Shown here piece after piece: positions 1 through 9,164 of a stretch of DNA of 64,000 nucleotides (position 1 is its first letter; every line of letters begins with the position of its first letter). The stretch lies in the NCBI GenBank assembly GCA_963828755.1, contig CAWHFY010000023.1, forward strand, positions 1 to 64,000, read 5' to 3'. Below the pieces are notes generated by a model that worked only from the letters and a program-made list of their open reading frames with translations, made no database searches and was not told the DNA's origin. Made by a program: the position numbers and the translations under genes. The DNA is from WHSW01 sp963828755 (GTDB taxonomy: Bacteria; Actinomycetota; Thermoleophilia; Solirubrobacterales; 70-9).

Positions 1-888
1 ACGACGCGATCGGCGCGCGGCTCGGCGTCGATAGCGACTGGATCCAGTCGCGAACCGGAATCGTCGAGCGGCGCCACGCCGCGCCCGAGGTGACCCTGAC
101 CGATATCGCCGCCGATGCGGCGCAAGGGGCGCTCGCGCGCGCCGGCGTCGACGCGCGCGACGTCGACCTGATCCTGCTCGCGACCTCGACCCCGGACGCG
201 CGAGTCCCGAACGCGGCGCCGCTCGTCGCCGAGCGCCTCGGCGCGCTCGCGGCCGGGGCGATCGACGTCGGGGCTGCCTGCACCGGCTTTCTCTCGGCGC
301 TCGACCTCGCCGCCGCGGCGATCGGCTCCGACCGCTACCGGGTCGTGCTCGTCATCGGCGCCGAGCTGATGAGCCGCGTCCTCGACCTCGACGACCGCCG
401 CACCGCGGGGCTGTTCGGCGACGGCGCTGGGGCCGTCGTCGTCACCCCGGGAGGCGCCGGCGAGATCGGGGCGGTCAGACTGCGCGCGGACGGCGGCGGG
501 GGCGACGCGATCGTCGCCACCCAGGCTGAGAACGTGGTCCGCATGGACGGGCGCAAGACCTTCCGCCACGCCGTCGCCCGCCTCGCGGAGGTGACCAGTG
601 AGGTCGCCGCCGACGCCGGGCTCGGGCTCGACGAGATCGACCTGTTCGTCTACCACCAGGCCAACGGGCGGATCCTGTCCGCGGTCGGCGAGCGGCTCGG
701 GCTCGACCCCGACCTGGTCGTCGACTCGATCTCCAATCGACACCAACACCTCCGCGGCGAGCGTCCCGATCGCGCTCGACGGCGCCGTCGCCGCCGGACG
801 CATTGGCCCCGGCTCGCGCGTCTTTCTCGGTGCCTTCGGCGCCGGCTTCACCTGGGGCGGCGGTCTGATCGAGTGGAAGCGTGGCTGA
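1..888 (+). CDS. fabH: Beta-ketoacyl-ACP synthase III (5' partial, frameshifted)
   Basis: KAS III starts type II fatty-acid synthesis by condensing an acyl-CoA primer with malonyl-ACP. The reading frame is already open at base 3, so the start lies before the window. The full catalytic triad is visible: Cys in GAACTGFL (near 283), His in FVYHQANGRIL (near 655) and Asn in TNTSAAS (near 745). The frame breaks at about 735-741. Upstream codons begin at positions divisible by 3, while the TNTSAAS...GAGFTWGGGLIEWKRG end is one base further on. No residue of the C-terminal thiolase fold is missing, so a one-base error is likelier than decay. The stop at 886-888 overlaps the fabG start by 8 bases, fitting one operon. 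Confidence 0.9.
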
Positions 889-1672
889 GATGGGCGCCAA
901 GACCGGCGCGGCGATCGAGGAGGCCGTGGCGAGCGTCGCCACGCCTCCCGAGGGCTGCGCCCTGATCACCGGTTCCTCGCGCGGGATCGGCGCGGCGATC
1001 GCGACCGAGCTCGCCGGCGCCGGCTGGCCCGTGGCGGTCAACTACCGCGCCGACCGCGTCGGCGCCGAGCGGATCGCCGCCGCGGTCGCTGAGCGCGGCG
1101 GGCAGTCGGTCGCGCTCGAGGCGGACGTCAGCCAGGCTGATGCCGCAGAGCGCTTGGTCGCCGCGGCCGAGGAGGAGTTCGGGCGGATCCTGGTGCTGGT
1201 CAACAACGCCGGGGTGACCGCCGACAACCTCTCGATGCGCCTGAGCGACGAGGACTGGGACCGGGTGCTTGAGACCAATCTCAGCGCCGCCTTCCGACTC
1301 ACCAAGCGCGCGATCGGGCCGATGATGCCAGCGCGCTTCGGCAGGATCGTCAACATCGCCTCGGTGGTCGGCATGCGCGCCAACCCGGGGCAGGCCAACT
1401 ACGCCGCCGCGAAGGCGGGACTGATCGCGTTCACCCGAACCGTGGCGGTCGAGGTCGCCCGCCGCGGGGTGACCGTGAACGCCGTCGCGCCAGGGATGAT
1501 CGAGACCGAGCTCACCGCGGAGCTTGACGCGGAGGCGATCGCCGCCGCGATCCCCGCGCGGCGGATCGGCACCCCGGAGGAGGTCGCGGCCTGCGTCGGC
1601 TTCCTCTGCTCGCCGGCCGCCTCCTACGTCACCGGTGCCACCCTTACGGTTGACGGAGGAATGAGCGCTTGA
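881..1672 (+). CDS. fabG: 3-oxoacyl-ACP reductase (SDR family)
   Basis: NADPH-dependent reduction of 3-oxoacyl-ACP, the second step of each elongation cycle. The 263-aa product has a classical short-chain dehydrogenase plan: glycine-rich nucleotide loop TGSSRGIGAA, NNAG motif, catalytic Ser in NIASVVG and the YAAAK pair. The start GTG at 881 overlaps the fabH stop; an ATG at 890 is an alternative. The N-terminus is about 25 residues longer than usual before the Rossmann strand. Its place between fabH and acpP separates this copy from the many SDR paralogues of actinobacteria. Confidence 0.93.
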   Translation: MAEMGAKTGAAIEEAVASVATPPEGCALITGSSRGIGAAIATELAGAGWPVAVNYRADRVGAERIAAAVAERGGQSVALEADVSQADAAERLVAAAEEEFGRILVLVNNAGVTADNLSMRLSDEDWDRVLETNLSAAFRLTKRAIGPMMPARFGRIVNIASVVGMRANPGQANYAAAKAGLIAFTRTVAVEVARRGVTVNAVAPGMIETELTAELDAEAIAAAIPARRIGTPEEVAACVGFLCSPAASYVTGATLTVDGGMSA

Positions 1673-1717
1673 GCGCCGCCGGGCAGAGACCAATCAGCGA
1701 CCGAAAGGAACCGCCAC

Positions 1718-1972
1718 GTGCCTGACACCGCAAACACAACCAAGGAGCAGCTCGAAGCTCGCGTGATCGACGCGCTGGTCGAGTTCGGCGAGGACCGCGA
1801 GGGACTCTCCGGCGCTTCGAAGTTCGCTGACCTCGACGTCGACTCGCTCGACCTGGTCGAGCTCGCCCAGATCGTCGAGGACGAGTACGGGATCGAGGTC
1901 CAGGACTCCGACCTCGAGAAGGTCGAGACCGTGAACGACGTGGTCGAGCTGGTCTCGCAGCGCCTAACGTGA
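1718..1972 (+). CDS. acpP: Acyl carrier protein
   Basis: An 84-aa acidic protein that carries growing acyl chains on a phosphopantetheine arm. The attachment serine sits in DLDVDSLDLVE, the standard context (residues about 43-53). The GTG start at 1718 follows a purine-rich AAAGGA at about 1704-1709, one of the few clear Shine-Dalgarno sites in this cluster. The stop overlaps the fabF start (GTGA at 1969-1972), implying translational coupling of carrier and condensing enzyme. Confidence 0.96.
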   Translation: MPDTANTTKEQLEARVIDALVEFGEDREGLSGASKFADLDVDSLDLVELAQIVEDEYGIEVQDSDLEKVETVNDVVELVSQRLT

Positions 1973-3171
1973 CCCGCGACGTCGTGATCACTGGGCTCGG
2001 CTCGGTCAGCCCGCTCGGCGTCGGTGCGACGACGCTGATCGAACGCTGGGTGGCCGGCGAGTCTGGCATCGAGGACGGCGCCGGGCGCTGCCGCGAGTTC
2101 GAGCCGACCGACTTCCTCAGTCGCCGCGAGGCGCGGCGCGCCGACCGCTTCACCCAGTTTGCGCTGGTGGCCGGCGACGAGGCGCTCGCCCAGGCCGGCT
2201 GGGACGGTGACCTGCCCTACGACGGGACCGAGATCGGCTGCGTGATCGGAACCGGGATCGGCGGGATCGCGACAATCGAGGATCAGCACACGGTGATGCT
2301 CGAGCGGGGCGCGCGGGCGATGTCTCCGCTCTGCGTCCCGCAGATGATGCCGAACGCGGCCGCGGGTGCAGTCGCGATGCGCCACGGCCTTCGCGGCGAG
2401 TGCTACGGCACCGTCTCGGCCTGCGCTGCCGGCGCCCAGGCGATTGGCGCCGGCATGCGGATGGTCGAGCGCGGCGACGTCGCCGCGTGCGTGGTCGGCG
2501 GTACCGAGGCCGGGGTGACCCCGCTGTCGGTCGCCGCATTCGCCCGCATGGGCGCGACCTCCGAGGCCGGGATCTCGATGCCCTTCGACCGTCGCCGCGA
2601 CGGCTTCGTGATCGGCGAGGGCGGCGGGATCATCGTCCTCGAGGACGCTGAGCGCGCGGCCGATCGCGGCGCCACCGTACTAGCGCGGATGAGCGGCTAC
2701 GGGGCGACCGCCGACGCTTACCACCTGACCGCCCCCGACCCCGAGGGCGACGGCGCCGCGCGGGCAATGCAGGCGGCGATCCGCGATGCCGGGATCGAGC
2801 CTGGCGAGGTCGACTACGTGAACGCCCACGGAACCTCGACGCCGCTCAACGATCGCTCCGAGACCGAGGCGATCAAGCGCGTGTTCGGCGACCGCGCCCG
2901 ATCGGTGCCGATCTCATCGCTCAAGTCGTCGATCGGCCACCTGCTCGGAGCCGCCGGCGCTGTCGAGGCGGTGGCAACCGTCGGGGCCCTGCAGCGTGCG
3001 GTCGCGCCGCCGACGCTCAACCTCGAGGAGCCCGACGAGGGCCTCGACCTCGACTACGTGCCTGGCGAGGCGCGCGCGCTCGAGCGCAACGGGCGCCCGC
3101 CGGCGGCGATCTCGAACTCGTTCGGGTTCGGCGGCCACAACGTCGTCCTGTGCATCGAGGCGACCGAGTGA
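1969..3171 (+). CDS. fabF: Beta-ketoacyl-ACP synthase II
   Basis: Elongating condensing enzyme of type II fatty-acid synthesis, 400 aa, normal for KAS II. The Cys-His-His triad is visible: Cys in TVSACAAGAQAIG, His in NAHGTSTPLND and His in SSIGHLLGAAGAVE. The C-terminus NSFGFGGHNVVL is typical. The GTG start overlaps the acpP stop, and its own stop overlaps the next start by four bases (GTGA). The order fabG-acpP-fabF matches fatty-acid operons widely. Confidence 0.95.
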   Translation: MTRDVVITGLGSVSPLGVGATTLIERWVAGESGIEDGAGRCREFEPTDFLSRREARRADRFTQFALVAGDEALAQAGWDGDLPYDGTEIGCVIGTGIGGIATIEDQHTVMLERGARAMSPLCVPQMMPNAAAGAVAMRHGLRGECYGTVSACAAGAQAIGAGMRMVERGDVAACVVGGTEAGVTPLSVAAFARMGATSEAGISMPFDRRRDGFVIGEGGGIIVLEDAERAADRGATVLARMSGYGATADAYHLTAPDPEGDGAARAMQAAIRDAGIEPGEVDYVNAHGTSTPLNDRSETEAIKRVFGDRARSVPISSLKSSIGHLLGAAGAVEAVATVGALQRAVAPPTLNLEEPDEGLDLDYVPGEARALERNGRPPAAISNSFGFGGHNVVLCIEATE

Positions 3172-4595
3172 GCGCCGGGGCGACGATCCGCTCAGGCGCG
3201 CCGGCTGGGATCGGCGAACGCCCCGACCCCGCTGCCCGACTCGAGGCCCTCTGCGACCCGGGCAGCTTCCGCGCCCTGCGAACCGGTGTGCGCTCGACCC
3301 GGGCGGGCGAGCGCGCGCTCCCGGGCGATGGCGTCCTCGCCGGTGCCGGGACCGCCGCCGGGCGGCCGATCTTCTGCTTCGCCGAGGACCCCGGGTTCAT
3401 GGGTGGCTCGCTCGGCGAGGCGCACGCGCAGACGATCGTCCGGGTCATGGGCCTCGCCGGCCAGGCGGGAGCGCCGGTGGTCGGGTTCATCGAGTCCGGC
3501 GGCGCGCGCCTGCAGGAGGGCCATGCCGCGCTCGCCGGCTACGGTCGGATCTTCCGCGAGAGCGTCGCGCTCTCGCACCGCGTTCCGCAGGTCTCGATCG
3601 TCAGCGGGATCTCGGCCGGCGGCGGCTCCTACGCACCGGCGCTCACCGACTTCGTCGTGATGACCGAGCGCGCGCGGATGTTCCTGACCGGCCCCCGGGT
3701 GGTCCACGAGGCGCTGGGCGAGGAAGTCTCGATGGCCGACCTGGGCGGACCCGCGGTGCACGGGCGAAACGGCGTCTGCCAGCTGCACGCCGGCGACGAG
3801 GCCGACGGCGCCCGACTCGCGCGCGAGCTGCTCGCCTACCTGCCGGGGTCGATCGGAGACCCGCCGCCGCGAACCGCCGCACGGGCGCCCGGCGGGCGCG
3901 CCGGAGCCGGCGTTCCGCGCGAGCCGCGCCGCGTGTACGACATCCGCGAGCTGATCGCGACGGTCGTCGACAGCGGGGAGTCGCTCGAGCTCGGCGGTGG
4001 CTGGGCGCGCAACATGGTGACCTCGCTGGCGCGGATCGACGGGCGCCCGGTCGGCGTGATCGCCAACCAGCCCTGGAGGCTCGGTGGCGTGATCGATGCG
4101 GCTGCGGCCGAGAAGGCAGCGCTCTTCGTCGCCGCCTGCGACCGCTTCCGCCTGCCGCTCGTGGTGCTGGTCGACACCCCGGGGTTCATGCCTGGGCGCC
4201 GTCAGGAGGAGGCCGGGGTGATCCGCCACGGAGCTTCGCTGCTGCGCGCGTTTGCCTCGGCGACCGTGCCGAAGCTGACCGTGATCGTCCGCAAGGCGTA
4301 TGGCGGCGCCGTGATCACGATGAACTCGAAGGAGCTCGGCGCGGACATGGTGTTCGCCTGGCCGCGGGCCGAGATCGGGATCATGGCCGCCTCGCAGGCG
4401 GTCGGGATCGCCGAGCGCCGCCGGCTGGCGGCCGACCCGGGCGGCGACCTGCGCGACCGGCTGGCGTCCGCATACGCCGCCGAGCACCTGACCGCTGATG
4501 CGGCGGCGGCGAGCGGCTTCGTCGACGAGGTGATCGAGCCGGAGGCGACCGCGGACCGGCTCGCCTGGGCGCTGGGAGCGCTGGGCGGCGGATGA
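3168..4595 (+). CDS. Acyl-CoA carboxylase, beta (carboxyltransferase) subunit
   Basis: A 475-aa carboxyltransferase of the AccD/PccB family. It would move carboxyl from carboxybiotin to acetyl- or propionyl-CoA and so supply malonyl units to the adjacent enzymes. Two crotonase-like halves are evident: GFIESGGARLQEG and ISAGGGSYAPALTD in the N-half, LVDTPGFMPGRRQEE and KAYGGAVITMNS in the C-half. The single-chain, zinc-finger-free form is the actinobacterial acyl-CoA carboxylase type rather than E. coli AccD. Start GTG 3168 overlaps the fabF stop. Acetyl- versus propionyl-CoA preference cannot be read with confidence; the cluster favours malonyl-CoA supply. Confidence 0.85.
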   Translation: MSAGATIRSGAPAGIGERPDPAARLEALCDPGSFRALRTGVRSTRAGERALPGDGVLAGAGTAAGRPIFCFAEDPGFMGGSLGEAHAQTIVRVMGLAGQAGAPVVGFIESGGARLQEGHAALAGYGRIFRESVALSHRVPQVSIVSGISAGGGSYAPALTDFVVMTERARMFLTGPRVVHEALGEEVSMADLGGPAVHGRNGVCQLHAGDEADGARLARELLAYLPGSIGDPPPRTAARAPGGRAGAGVPREPRRVYDIRELIATVVDSGESLELGGGWARNMVTSLARIDGRPVGVIANQPWRLGGVIDAAAAEKAALFVAACDRFRLPLVVLVDTPGFMPGRRQEEAGVIRHGASLLRAFASATVPKLTVIVRKAYGGAVITMNSKELGADMVFAWPRAEIGIMAASQAVGIAERRRLAADPGGDLRDRLASAYAAEHLTADAAAASGFVDEVIEPEATADRLAWALGALGGG

Positions 4596-5245
4596 GCGCG
4601 GTCGACCAGCGCCCCGCGGACGGCCGCAGCGCCGCCGCCGCGCGGCCGATCCGCCGCTACGCGGCGCTCGGCGACAGCTTCACGGCGGGAACCGGCTGCG
4701 GGCCGGGGGAGAGCTGGGCCGACCGCCTCGCCTCGATCCTTGGAAATGCCGTGCCCGGGTTCGTGTACCGGAACCTCGCGGTCGAGGGCGCGACCAGCGA
4801 ACGGGTGCTCGAGCAGCTCGAGCCGGCGCTCGAACTCGGACCCGACCTGGTCACGGTCGTCTGCGGAGCCAACGACGTCCTCTTCTCGATCCGCCCCGAC
4901 GTCAGCGCCTACCGGCGCCGGCTCAGCGCCCTGTTCTCGCGGCTGCGCCGCGCTTCGAGCACGCTGGTCGTGGTCACGGCAACCGCTCCGGAGCGCTGGG
5001 ACTTCCTGGAGCTCGGCCCGCGCACCAGGGCCCGGCTCGAACGCGGGCTGGTCGAGTTCAATCGCGCGACCCGCGTGGTCGCTGCCGACTTCGACGTCCC
5101 CTGCCTCGACGTCGCCGACCATCCGGGCATCGCCGAGCCCGAGAACTTCGTCGCCGACGGGCTGCATCCGTCGGCCCGCGGCCATCGCCAGGCCGCGGCG
5201 GGGTTCGCTCAGCTGCTCGGCCTCGACCCGAAGCCGGCGCATTGA
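4592..5245 (+). CDS. SGNH/GDSL-type esterase
   Basis: A 217-aa hydrolase with all SGNH blocks: AALGDSFTAG (block I, nucleophile Ser), NLAVEGATS (block II Gly), VCGANDVLF (block III GxND) and DGLHPSARGH (block V Asp/His). No signal peptide is apparent, so it is probably cytoplasmic. It overlaps its upstream neighbour by ATGA and its downstream neighbour fabI by TTGA, so it is embedded in the fatty-acid operon. A thioesterase or lysophospholipase-like role on acyl chains is possible, but the substrate is unknown. Confidence 0.85.
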   Translation: MSAVDQRPADGRSAAAARPIRRYAALGDSFTAGTGCGPGESWADRLASILGNAVPGFVYRNLAVEGATSERVLEQLEPALELGPDLVTVVCGANDVLFSIRPDVSAYRRRLSALFSRLRRASSTLVVVTATAPERWDFLELGPRTRARLERGLVEFNRATRVVAADFDVPCLDVADHPGIAEPENFVADGLHPSARGHRQAAAGFAQLLGLDPKPAH

Positions 5246-6036
5246 GCACCGATCTGCTGGCCGGCAAGCGGCTGCTGATCACCGGCGTGATCACCCGGCG
5301 CAGCATCGCGTTCGCGGTCGCGCGCGAGGCGCAGCTCGCCGGCGCGGAGGTGCTGCTGACCGGGTTCGGGCGGGGGATGCGGATGACCGAGCGAGCGGCG
5401 ACGCGCCTCCCCGATCCACCCGACGTGCTCGAGCTCGACGTCAACGACGAGCAGCACCTGGCGGAGGTGGCGAGCGAGGTCGACCGCCGCTGGGGCGGGC
5501 TCGACGGAGCCCTGCACGCGATCGCGTACGCCCCCGAGGACGCGATCGGCGGCTCGTTTCTCGAGACGGGCTACGAGAGCGCCGCCGAGGCGTTTCGGAC
5601 CAGCGCCTACTCGCTCCAGGCGCTCGCCCGCCACCTGATGCCGCTGCTCGAACGCGCCGACTCGGCCGCGATCGCCGGGCTCGATTTCGACGCCACGGTC
5701 GCCTGGCCGGCCTACGACTGGATGGGGGTCGCGAAGGCGGCGCTCGAGTCGGCCACCCGCTACCTGGCCCGCGACCTCGGGCCGCGTGGGATCCGCGTCA
5801 ACCTGGTCTCGGCCGGGCCGGTGCGAACCGCGGCCGCCAGCGGGATCCCCGGCTTCGACGTTCTCGCGGGCGCCTGGGCGACCGGCGCGCCGCTTGGCTG
5901 GGACCCGGCGGATCCGACCCCGGTGGCCCGGGCGGTTTGCTTCCTGCTCTCCGACTGGTCGGCGGCGATCACCGGCGAGATCCTCCACGTGGACGGCGGC
6001 TTTCACGCGATCGGCGCGGTCGCCCCCGGCGATTAG
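5242..6036 (+). CDS. fabI: Enoyl-ACP reductase (InhA/FabI type)
   Basis: NADH-dependent reduction of trans-2-enoyl-ACP, the last step of the elongation cycle, 264 aa. The first strand LLITGVITRRSIAFAVA and the active region FDATVAWPAYDWMGVAK place it with mycobacterial InhA-like FabI: Tyr and Lys are spaced as in the YxxMxxxK motif, and a GLDFDAT segment precedes them. The end VDGGFHAIGA is typical. The start is TTG at 5242, overlapping the esterase stop as TTGA. The family is the known target of isoniazid adducts and triclosan. It closes a nearly complete fatty-acid operon. Confidence 0.93.
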   Translation: MSTDLLAGKRLLITGVITRRSIAFAVAREAQLAGAEVLLTGFGRGMRMTERAATRLPDPPDVLELDVNDEQHLAEVASEVDRRWGGLDGALHAIAYAPEDAIGGSFLETGYESAAEAFRTSAYSLQALARHLMPLLERADSAAIAGLDFDATVAWPAYDWMGVAKAALESATRYLARDLGPRGIRVNLVSAGPVRTAAASGIPGFDVLAGAWATGAPLGWDPADPTPVARAVCFLLSDWSAAITGEILHVDGGFHAIGAVAPGD

Positions 6037-6104
6037 GCGGCCCTACCGGGCTGAGTCGGTAGGTTCACCCTGCGTTGAGCCGCCAAAGCGACAGGGAGGA
6101 CGCA

Positions 6105-7664
6105 GTGATCCACCGCAGCCCGTACGCCGAGGTCGAGATCCCGACCGCCGACGTGACCTCGTTCGTGTTCGAGCACGCCGCCTCGCGAGCCGCCGAGCCC
6201 GCGCTGGTCGATGGCCCGAGCGGCCGCACGATCACCTATGGCGAGCTCGAGCGCTCGGTGCGCGCGCTCGCCGCCGGCCTTGCCAAGCGCGGCTTTGCTC
6301 CCGGCGACGTGCTCGCCGTCTACATGCCGAACGTCCCGGAGTACGCGATCGCCTTCCACGGGGTCGCCAGCGCCGGTGGCATGACGACGACGGCGAACCC
6401 GCTCTACACCGCGAACGAGCTCGCCCACCAGCTCACCGACTCCGGCGCCCGGATGCTGCTCACGGTCGAGCCCTTCCTCGAGGCGGCGACGGAGGCCGCT
6501 GAGCGCGCTGGGATCGCGGACGAGGTGTACGCGCTCGGCGAGGTCGAGGGGGCGCGGCCGTTCGCCGAGCTGCTCGGCGACCCCGAGATGGCGCCGGAGC
6601 CGGAGATCGAGCCCGAGAGCCACCTCGCGGTGCTGCCCTACTCGAGCGGAACCACCGGCCTGCCCAAGGGCGTGATGCTCACTCACAAGAACCTGGTCGC
6701 GAACCTCTGCCAGATCCAGGACAGCTTCGCGCTCGACGGCGACGACGTCCTGGTCGGTTGCCTGCCGTTCTTCCACATCTACGGGATGACCGTGATCATG
6801 AATCAGGGCCTCCGCGCCGGGGCGACGATCATCACGATGCCGAAGTTCGATCTCGAGCAGTTCCTCGGTGTGATCGAGGAGCACGGCGTGTCCCGCGCCT
6901 ACGTCGTGCCCCCGATCGCGCTGGCGTTGGCCAAGCACCCTGCCGTGGAGGGGTGCGACCTGTCGAGCGTGCAGACGATCATGTCCGGGGCGGCGCCGCT
7001 CGGCGGCGAGCTCGCCGAGCGGGTCGCCGAGCGGATCGACTGCAGCGTGATCCAGGGGTACGGCCTCACCGAGACCAGCCCGGTCACCCACGTGATCCGC
7101 CCCGACGGTCCCAATAAGGCCGGGTCGATCGGGCCGCCGGTGGCGAACACCGAGTGCCGCCTCGTCGATCCGGAGAGCGGGGAGGATGTCCCCGCGGGTG
7201 AGCGCGGCGAGCTCTGGATCCGTGGGCCGCAGGTGATGCGCGGCTATCTCAACAACGACGAGGCGACCGCTGCGACCGTGGACGACGAGGGCTGGCTGCA
7301 CACCGGCGACGTCGCGGTGGTCGACCGCGACGGCTACTTCGAGATCGTTGACCGGCTCAAGGAGCTGATCAAGTACAAGGGGTTCCAGGTCGCCCCGGCA
7401 GAGCTCGAGGCGCTGATCATCACCCACCCTGAGGTCGCGGACGTGGCCGTGATCGGGGTCCCCGACGAGGAGGCCGGCGAGCTGCCGAAGGCGTTCGTGG
7501 TCGCGGTGGGGGACGAGCTCGACGCCGATCAGATGATGGATTGGGTCGCGCGTCAGGTCTCGCCGCAGAAGAAGATCCGCCTCGTCGAGCTGGTCGACGA
7601 GATCCCGAAGTCGCCGTCGGGGAAGATCCTCCGGCGCGTCCTGCGCGACCGCGCTCCCGCCTGA
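6105..7664 (+). CDS. Acyl-CoA / 4-coumarate-CoA ligase-like AMP-binding enzyme
   Basis: ANL-superfamily ligase, 519 aa, forming acyl-CoA through an acyl-adenylate. Visible motifs are the P-loop YSSGTTGLPKGVMLTHKN, the YGLTETSP motif, the hinge region GDVAVVDRDGYFEIVDRLKE and the catalytic lysine in PKSPSGKILRR. I chose GTG 6105 because a GGGAGG Shine-Dalgarno sequence lies 7 nt upstream; a TTG at 6075 would lengthen it by 10 residues. It follows fabI by 68 bp, so it may be co-transcribed. Medium/long-chain fatty acid or aromatic acid are both possible substrates. Confidence 0.88.
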   Translation: MIHRSPYAEVEIPTADVTSFVFEHAASRAAEPALVDGPSGRTITYGELERSVRALAAGLAKRGFAPGDVLAVYMPNVPEYAIAFHGVASAGGMTTTANPLYTANELAHQLTDSGARMLLTVEPFLEAATEAAERAGIADEVYALGEVEGARPFAELLGDPEMAPEPEIEPESHLAVLPYSSGTTGLPKGVMLTHKNLVANLCQIQDSFALDGDDVLVGCLPFFHIYGMTVIMNQGLRAGATIITMPKFDLEQFLGVIEEHGVSRAYVVPPIALALAKHPAVEGCDLSSVQTIMSGAAPLGGELAERVAERIDCSVIQGYGLTETSPVTHVIRPDGPNKAGSIGPPVANTECRLVDPESGEDVPAGERGELWIRGPQVMRGYLNNDEATAATVDDEGWLHTGDVAVVDRDGYFEIVDRLKELIKYKGFQVAPAELEALIITHPEVADVAVIGVPDEEAGELPKAFVVAVGDELDADQMMDWVARQVSPQKKIRLVELVDEIPKSPSGKILRRVLRDRAPA

Positions 7665-7735
7665 GCCGAGACGCAGGCGCACTTGCGCACCCGCAGGAGC
7701 GCTCTTGCGGGCGGCGTAGGTTGTTGACACGAGTG

Positions 7736-8680
7736 ATGCGCCGTGCGCTCACAGCCATGATCCTCGCCGCGCTCGCCGTCGTGGCCCCGACTGCCGCGGC
7801 GGCGACCCGCCCGCCGACGGCGGCCGAGATCGCCCGCGATACCCGCCAGTTTCTAGCCGCACAGCCTGCGCACCCGGCCCCGCGCGCCGGTGGCAGCGGC
7901 GGGATCGGCGAGACCTTCGGCGGCGACCCGCTGCCCGCGAATCGCGTCGTCGCCTTCTACGGCGCCCCGCAGATGGGACAGACGGTGCTCGGGGCTCACA
8001 CTGTCGCCGGGGCGGCCCGGGCGCTCGCCACCCAGACCGAGCCCTACGAGGAGCTCGGCGACCGGCCGGTGGTCGGCGAGTTCGACCTGGTCTCGGTGTT
8101 CGCGACCGCCGGCGGTGGGGCGGACGGCCTCTATCGAACCCGCCAGAGCGACGCGGTGATCGAGCTCTACCTGGCGCAGGCGCGCAAGGTGGGCGCGAGG
8201 CTGATGCTGGATATTCAGCCCGGGCGCTCGACCTTCCCGGCCGAGCTGGCGGCGTTCCGCGACTGGATCGCGGAGCCCGACGTCGACGTGGCCATCGATC
8301 CGGAATGGAACGTCGGCCGTCGCGGTGTGCCTGGCCGCACTCCCGGCAAGGTGACCGCGACTGAGGTGAACGCGGTGAGCAAGCGGCTGTCGGGGGTCGT
8401 CCGCGAGCAGGACCTGCCGCCGAAGCTGCTCGTCGTGCACCAGTTTCGCCGCGGCTCGATCCGCGGCCGGACGAAGGTCAAGCAGCGGCGCGGGGTCCAG
8501 GTGGTGCTCAACTTCGACGGGATCGGCAGCCCGGGCCCGAAGGCCTCGGGCTATGCGGCGCTTGCGGTCCCGAAGCTGTTCGACGGCTTCTCGCTCTTCT
8601 ACCGGCGCGATCACCCGCTGATGAGGCCCACCGCGGTGCTCGGGCTCGACCCCAAACCGGACTTCCTGCTCTACCAGTAG
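7736..8680 (+). CDS. Secreted protein of unknown function
   Basis: A 314-aa protein starting at ATG 7736 with a clear Sec signal peptide: basic MRRALTAM, then an alanine/leucine-rich core ending near AAAATR. The mature part has no motif I can tie to an enzyme. Repeated strand-like stretches (VVAFYGAP, GARLMLDIQPGRS, DVAIDPEWNVG, VQVVLNFDGIG) and acidic residues at strand ends suggest an alpha/beta-barrel, perhaps glycosidase-like, but that is inference. Its last 10 bases overlap the convergent gene at 8671-9102. Confidence 0.7.
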   Translation: MRRALTAMILAALAVVAPTAAAATRPPTAAEIARDTRQFLAAQPAHPAPRAGGSGGIGETFGGDPLPANRVVAFYGAPQMGQTVLGAHTVAGAARALATQTEPYEELGDRPVVGEFDLVSVFATAGGGADGLYRTRQSDAVIELYLAQARKVGARLMLDIQPGRSTFPAELAAFRDWIAEPDVDVAIDPEWNVGRRGVPGRTPGKVTATEVNAVSKRLSGVVREQDLPPKLLVVHQFRRGSIRGRTKVKQRRGVQVVLNFDGIGSPGPKASGYAALAVPKLFDGFSLFYRRDHPLMRPTAVLGLDPKPDFLLYQ

Positions 8681-9102
8681 CGGCTGAGCAGGCCCCGCAG
8701 ACCGCTCGGGCGCGAAGACCGCTCGCGTGCCAGCCAGGCGAACCCGGTGGCCATCGCCAGGTTGGCGGCCCCCGCGAACCACATTCCGCCGCGGGCGCCG
8801 GGCCGCGAGAAGGCGCTCGATCGCGACCAGACGATGTCGGTGGCGAGCTCGGTGCCGCGCAGCCAGGCAAGCGCCCACCAGTCCTCTGGACGATCGCGGC
8901 GGTTGGCGACCAAATGGGCCGCGGCGAAGGTGAGCCAGATCGGACCGCAGCGGCGAAACAGCTCGCGGGCGTCCGGCGAGGGCTCGTCGTGGCCGAGCAC
9001 CCGAAGGGTCGCGTCCGGCGCCAGCAGCGCCGCCGAACCCAGCGCCAAGTCGAAGGCGACCATGTTGCGGTTGGTCTGGCGCAACAGCTCCTCGGGATCC
9101 AT
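8671..9102 (-). CDS. Small integral membrane protein
   Basis: A 143-aa protein I do not recognise by name. It has about four hydrophobic stretches: around residues 13-32 (MVAFDLALGSAALLAP), 51-67 (GPIWLTFAAAHLVA), 75-90 and 107-126 (MWFAGAANLAMATGFAWLA). They are joined by short charged loops with conserved-looking DLALG and GTELATDIVW. The layout resembles small four-helix membrane proteins of the DUF4267/DoxX sort. It is convergent with the secreted-protein gene and ends inside its last codons. Confidence 0.6.
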   Translation of the reverse strand: MDPEELLRQTNRNMVAFDLALGSAALLAPDATLRVLGHDEPSPDARELFRRCGPIWLTFAAAHLVANRRDRPEDWWALAWLRGTELATDIVWSRSSAFSRPGARGGMWFAGAANLAMATGFAWLARERSSRPSGLRGLLSRYW

Positions 9103-9164
9103 CGCGGCGATCCAACCACATCGGCGGCCGCTCTTGCATTCGGGCGTCCGCGAAAGGAAAAGGG

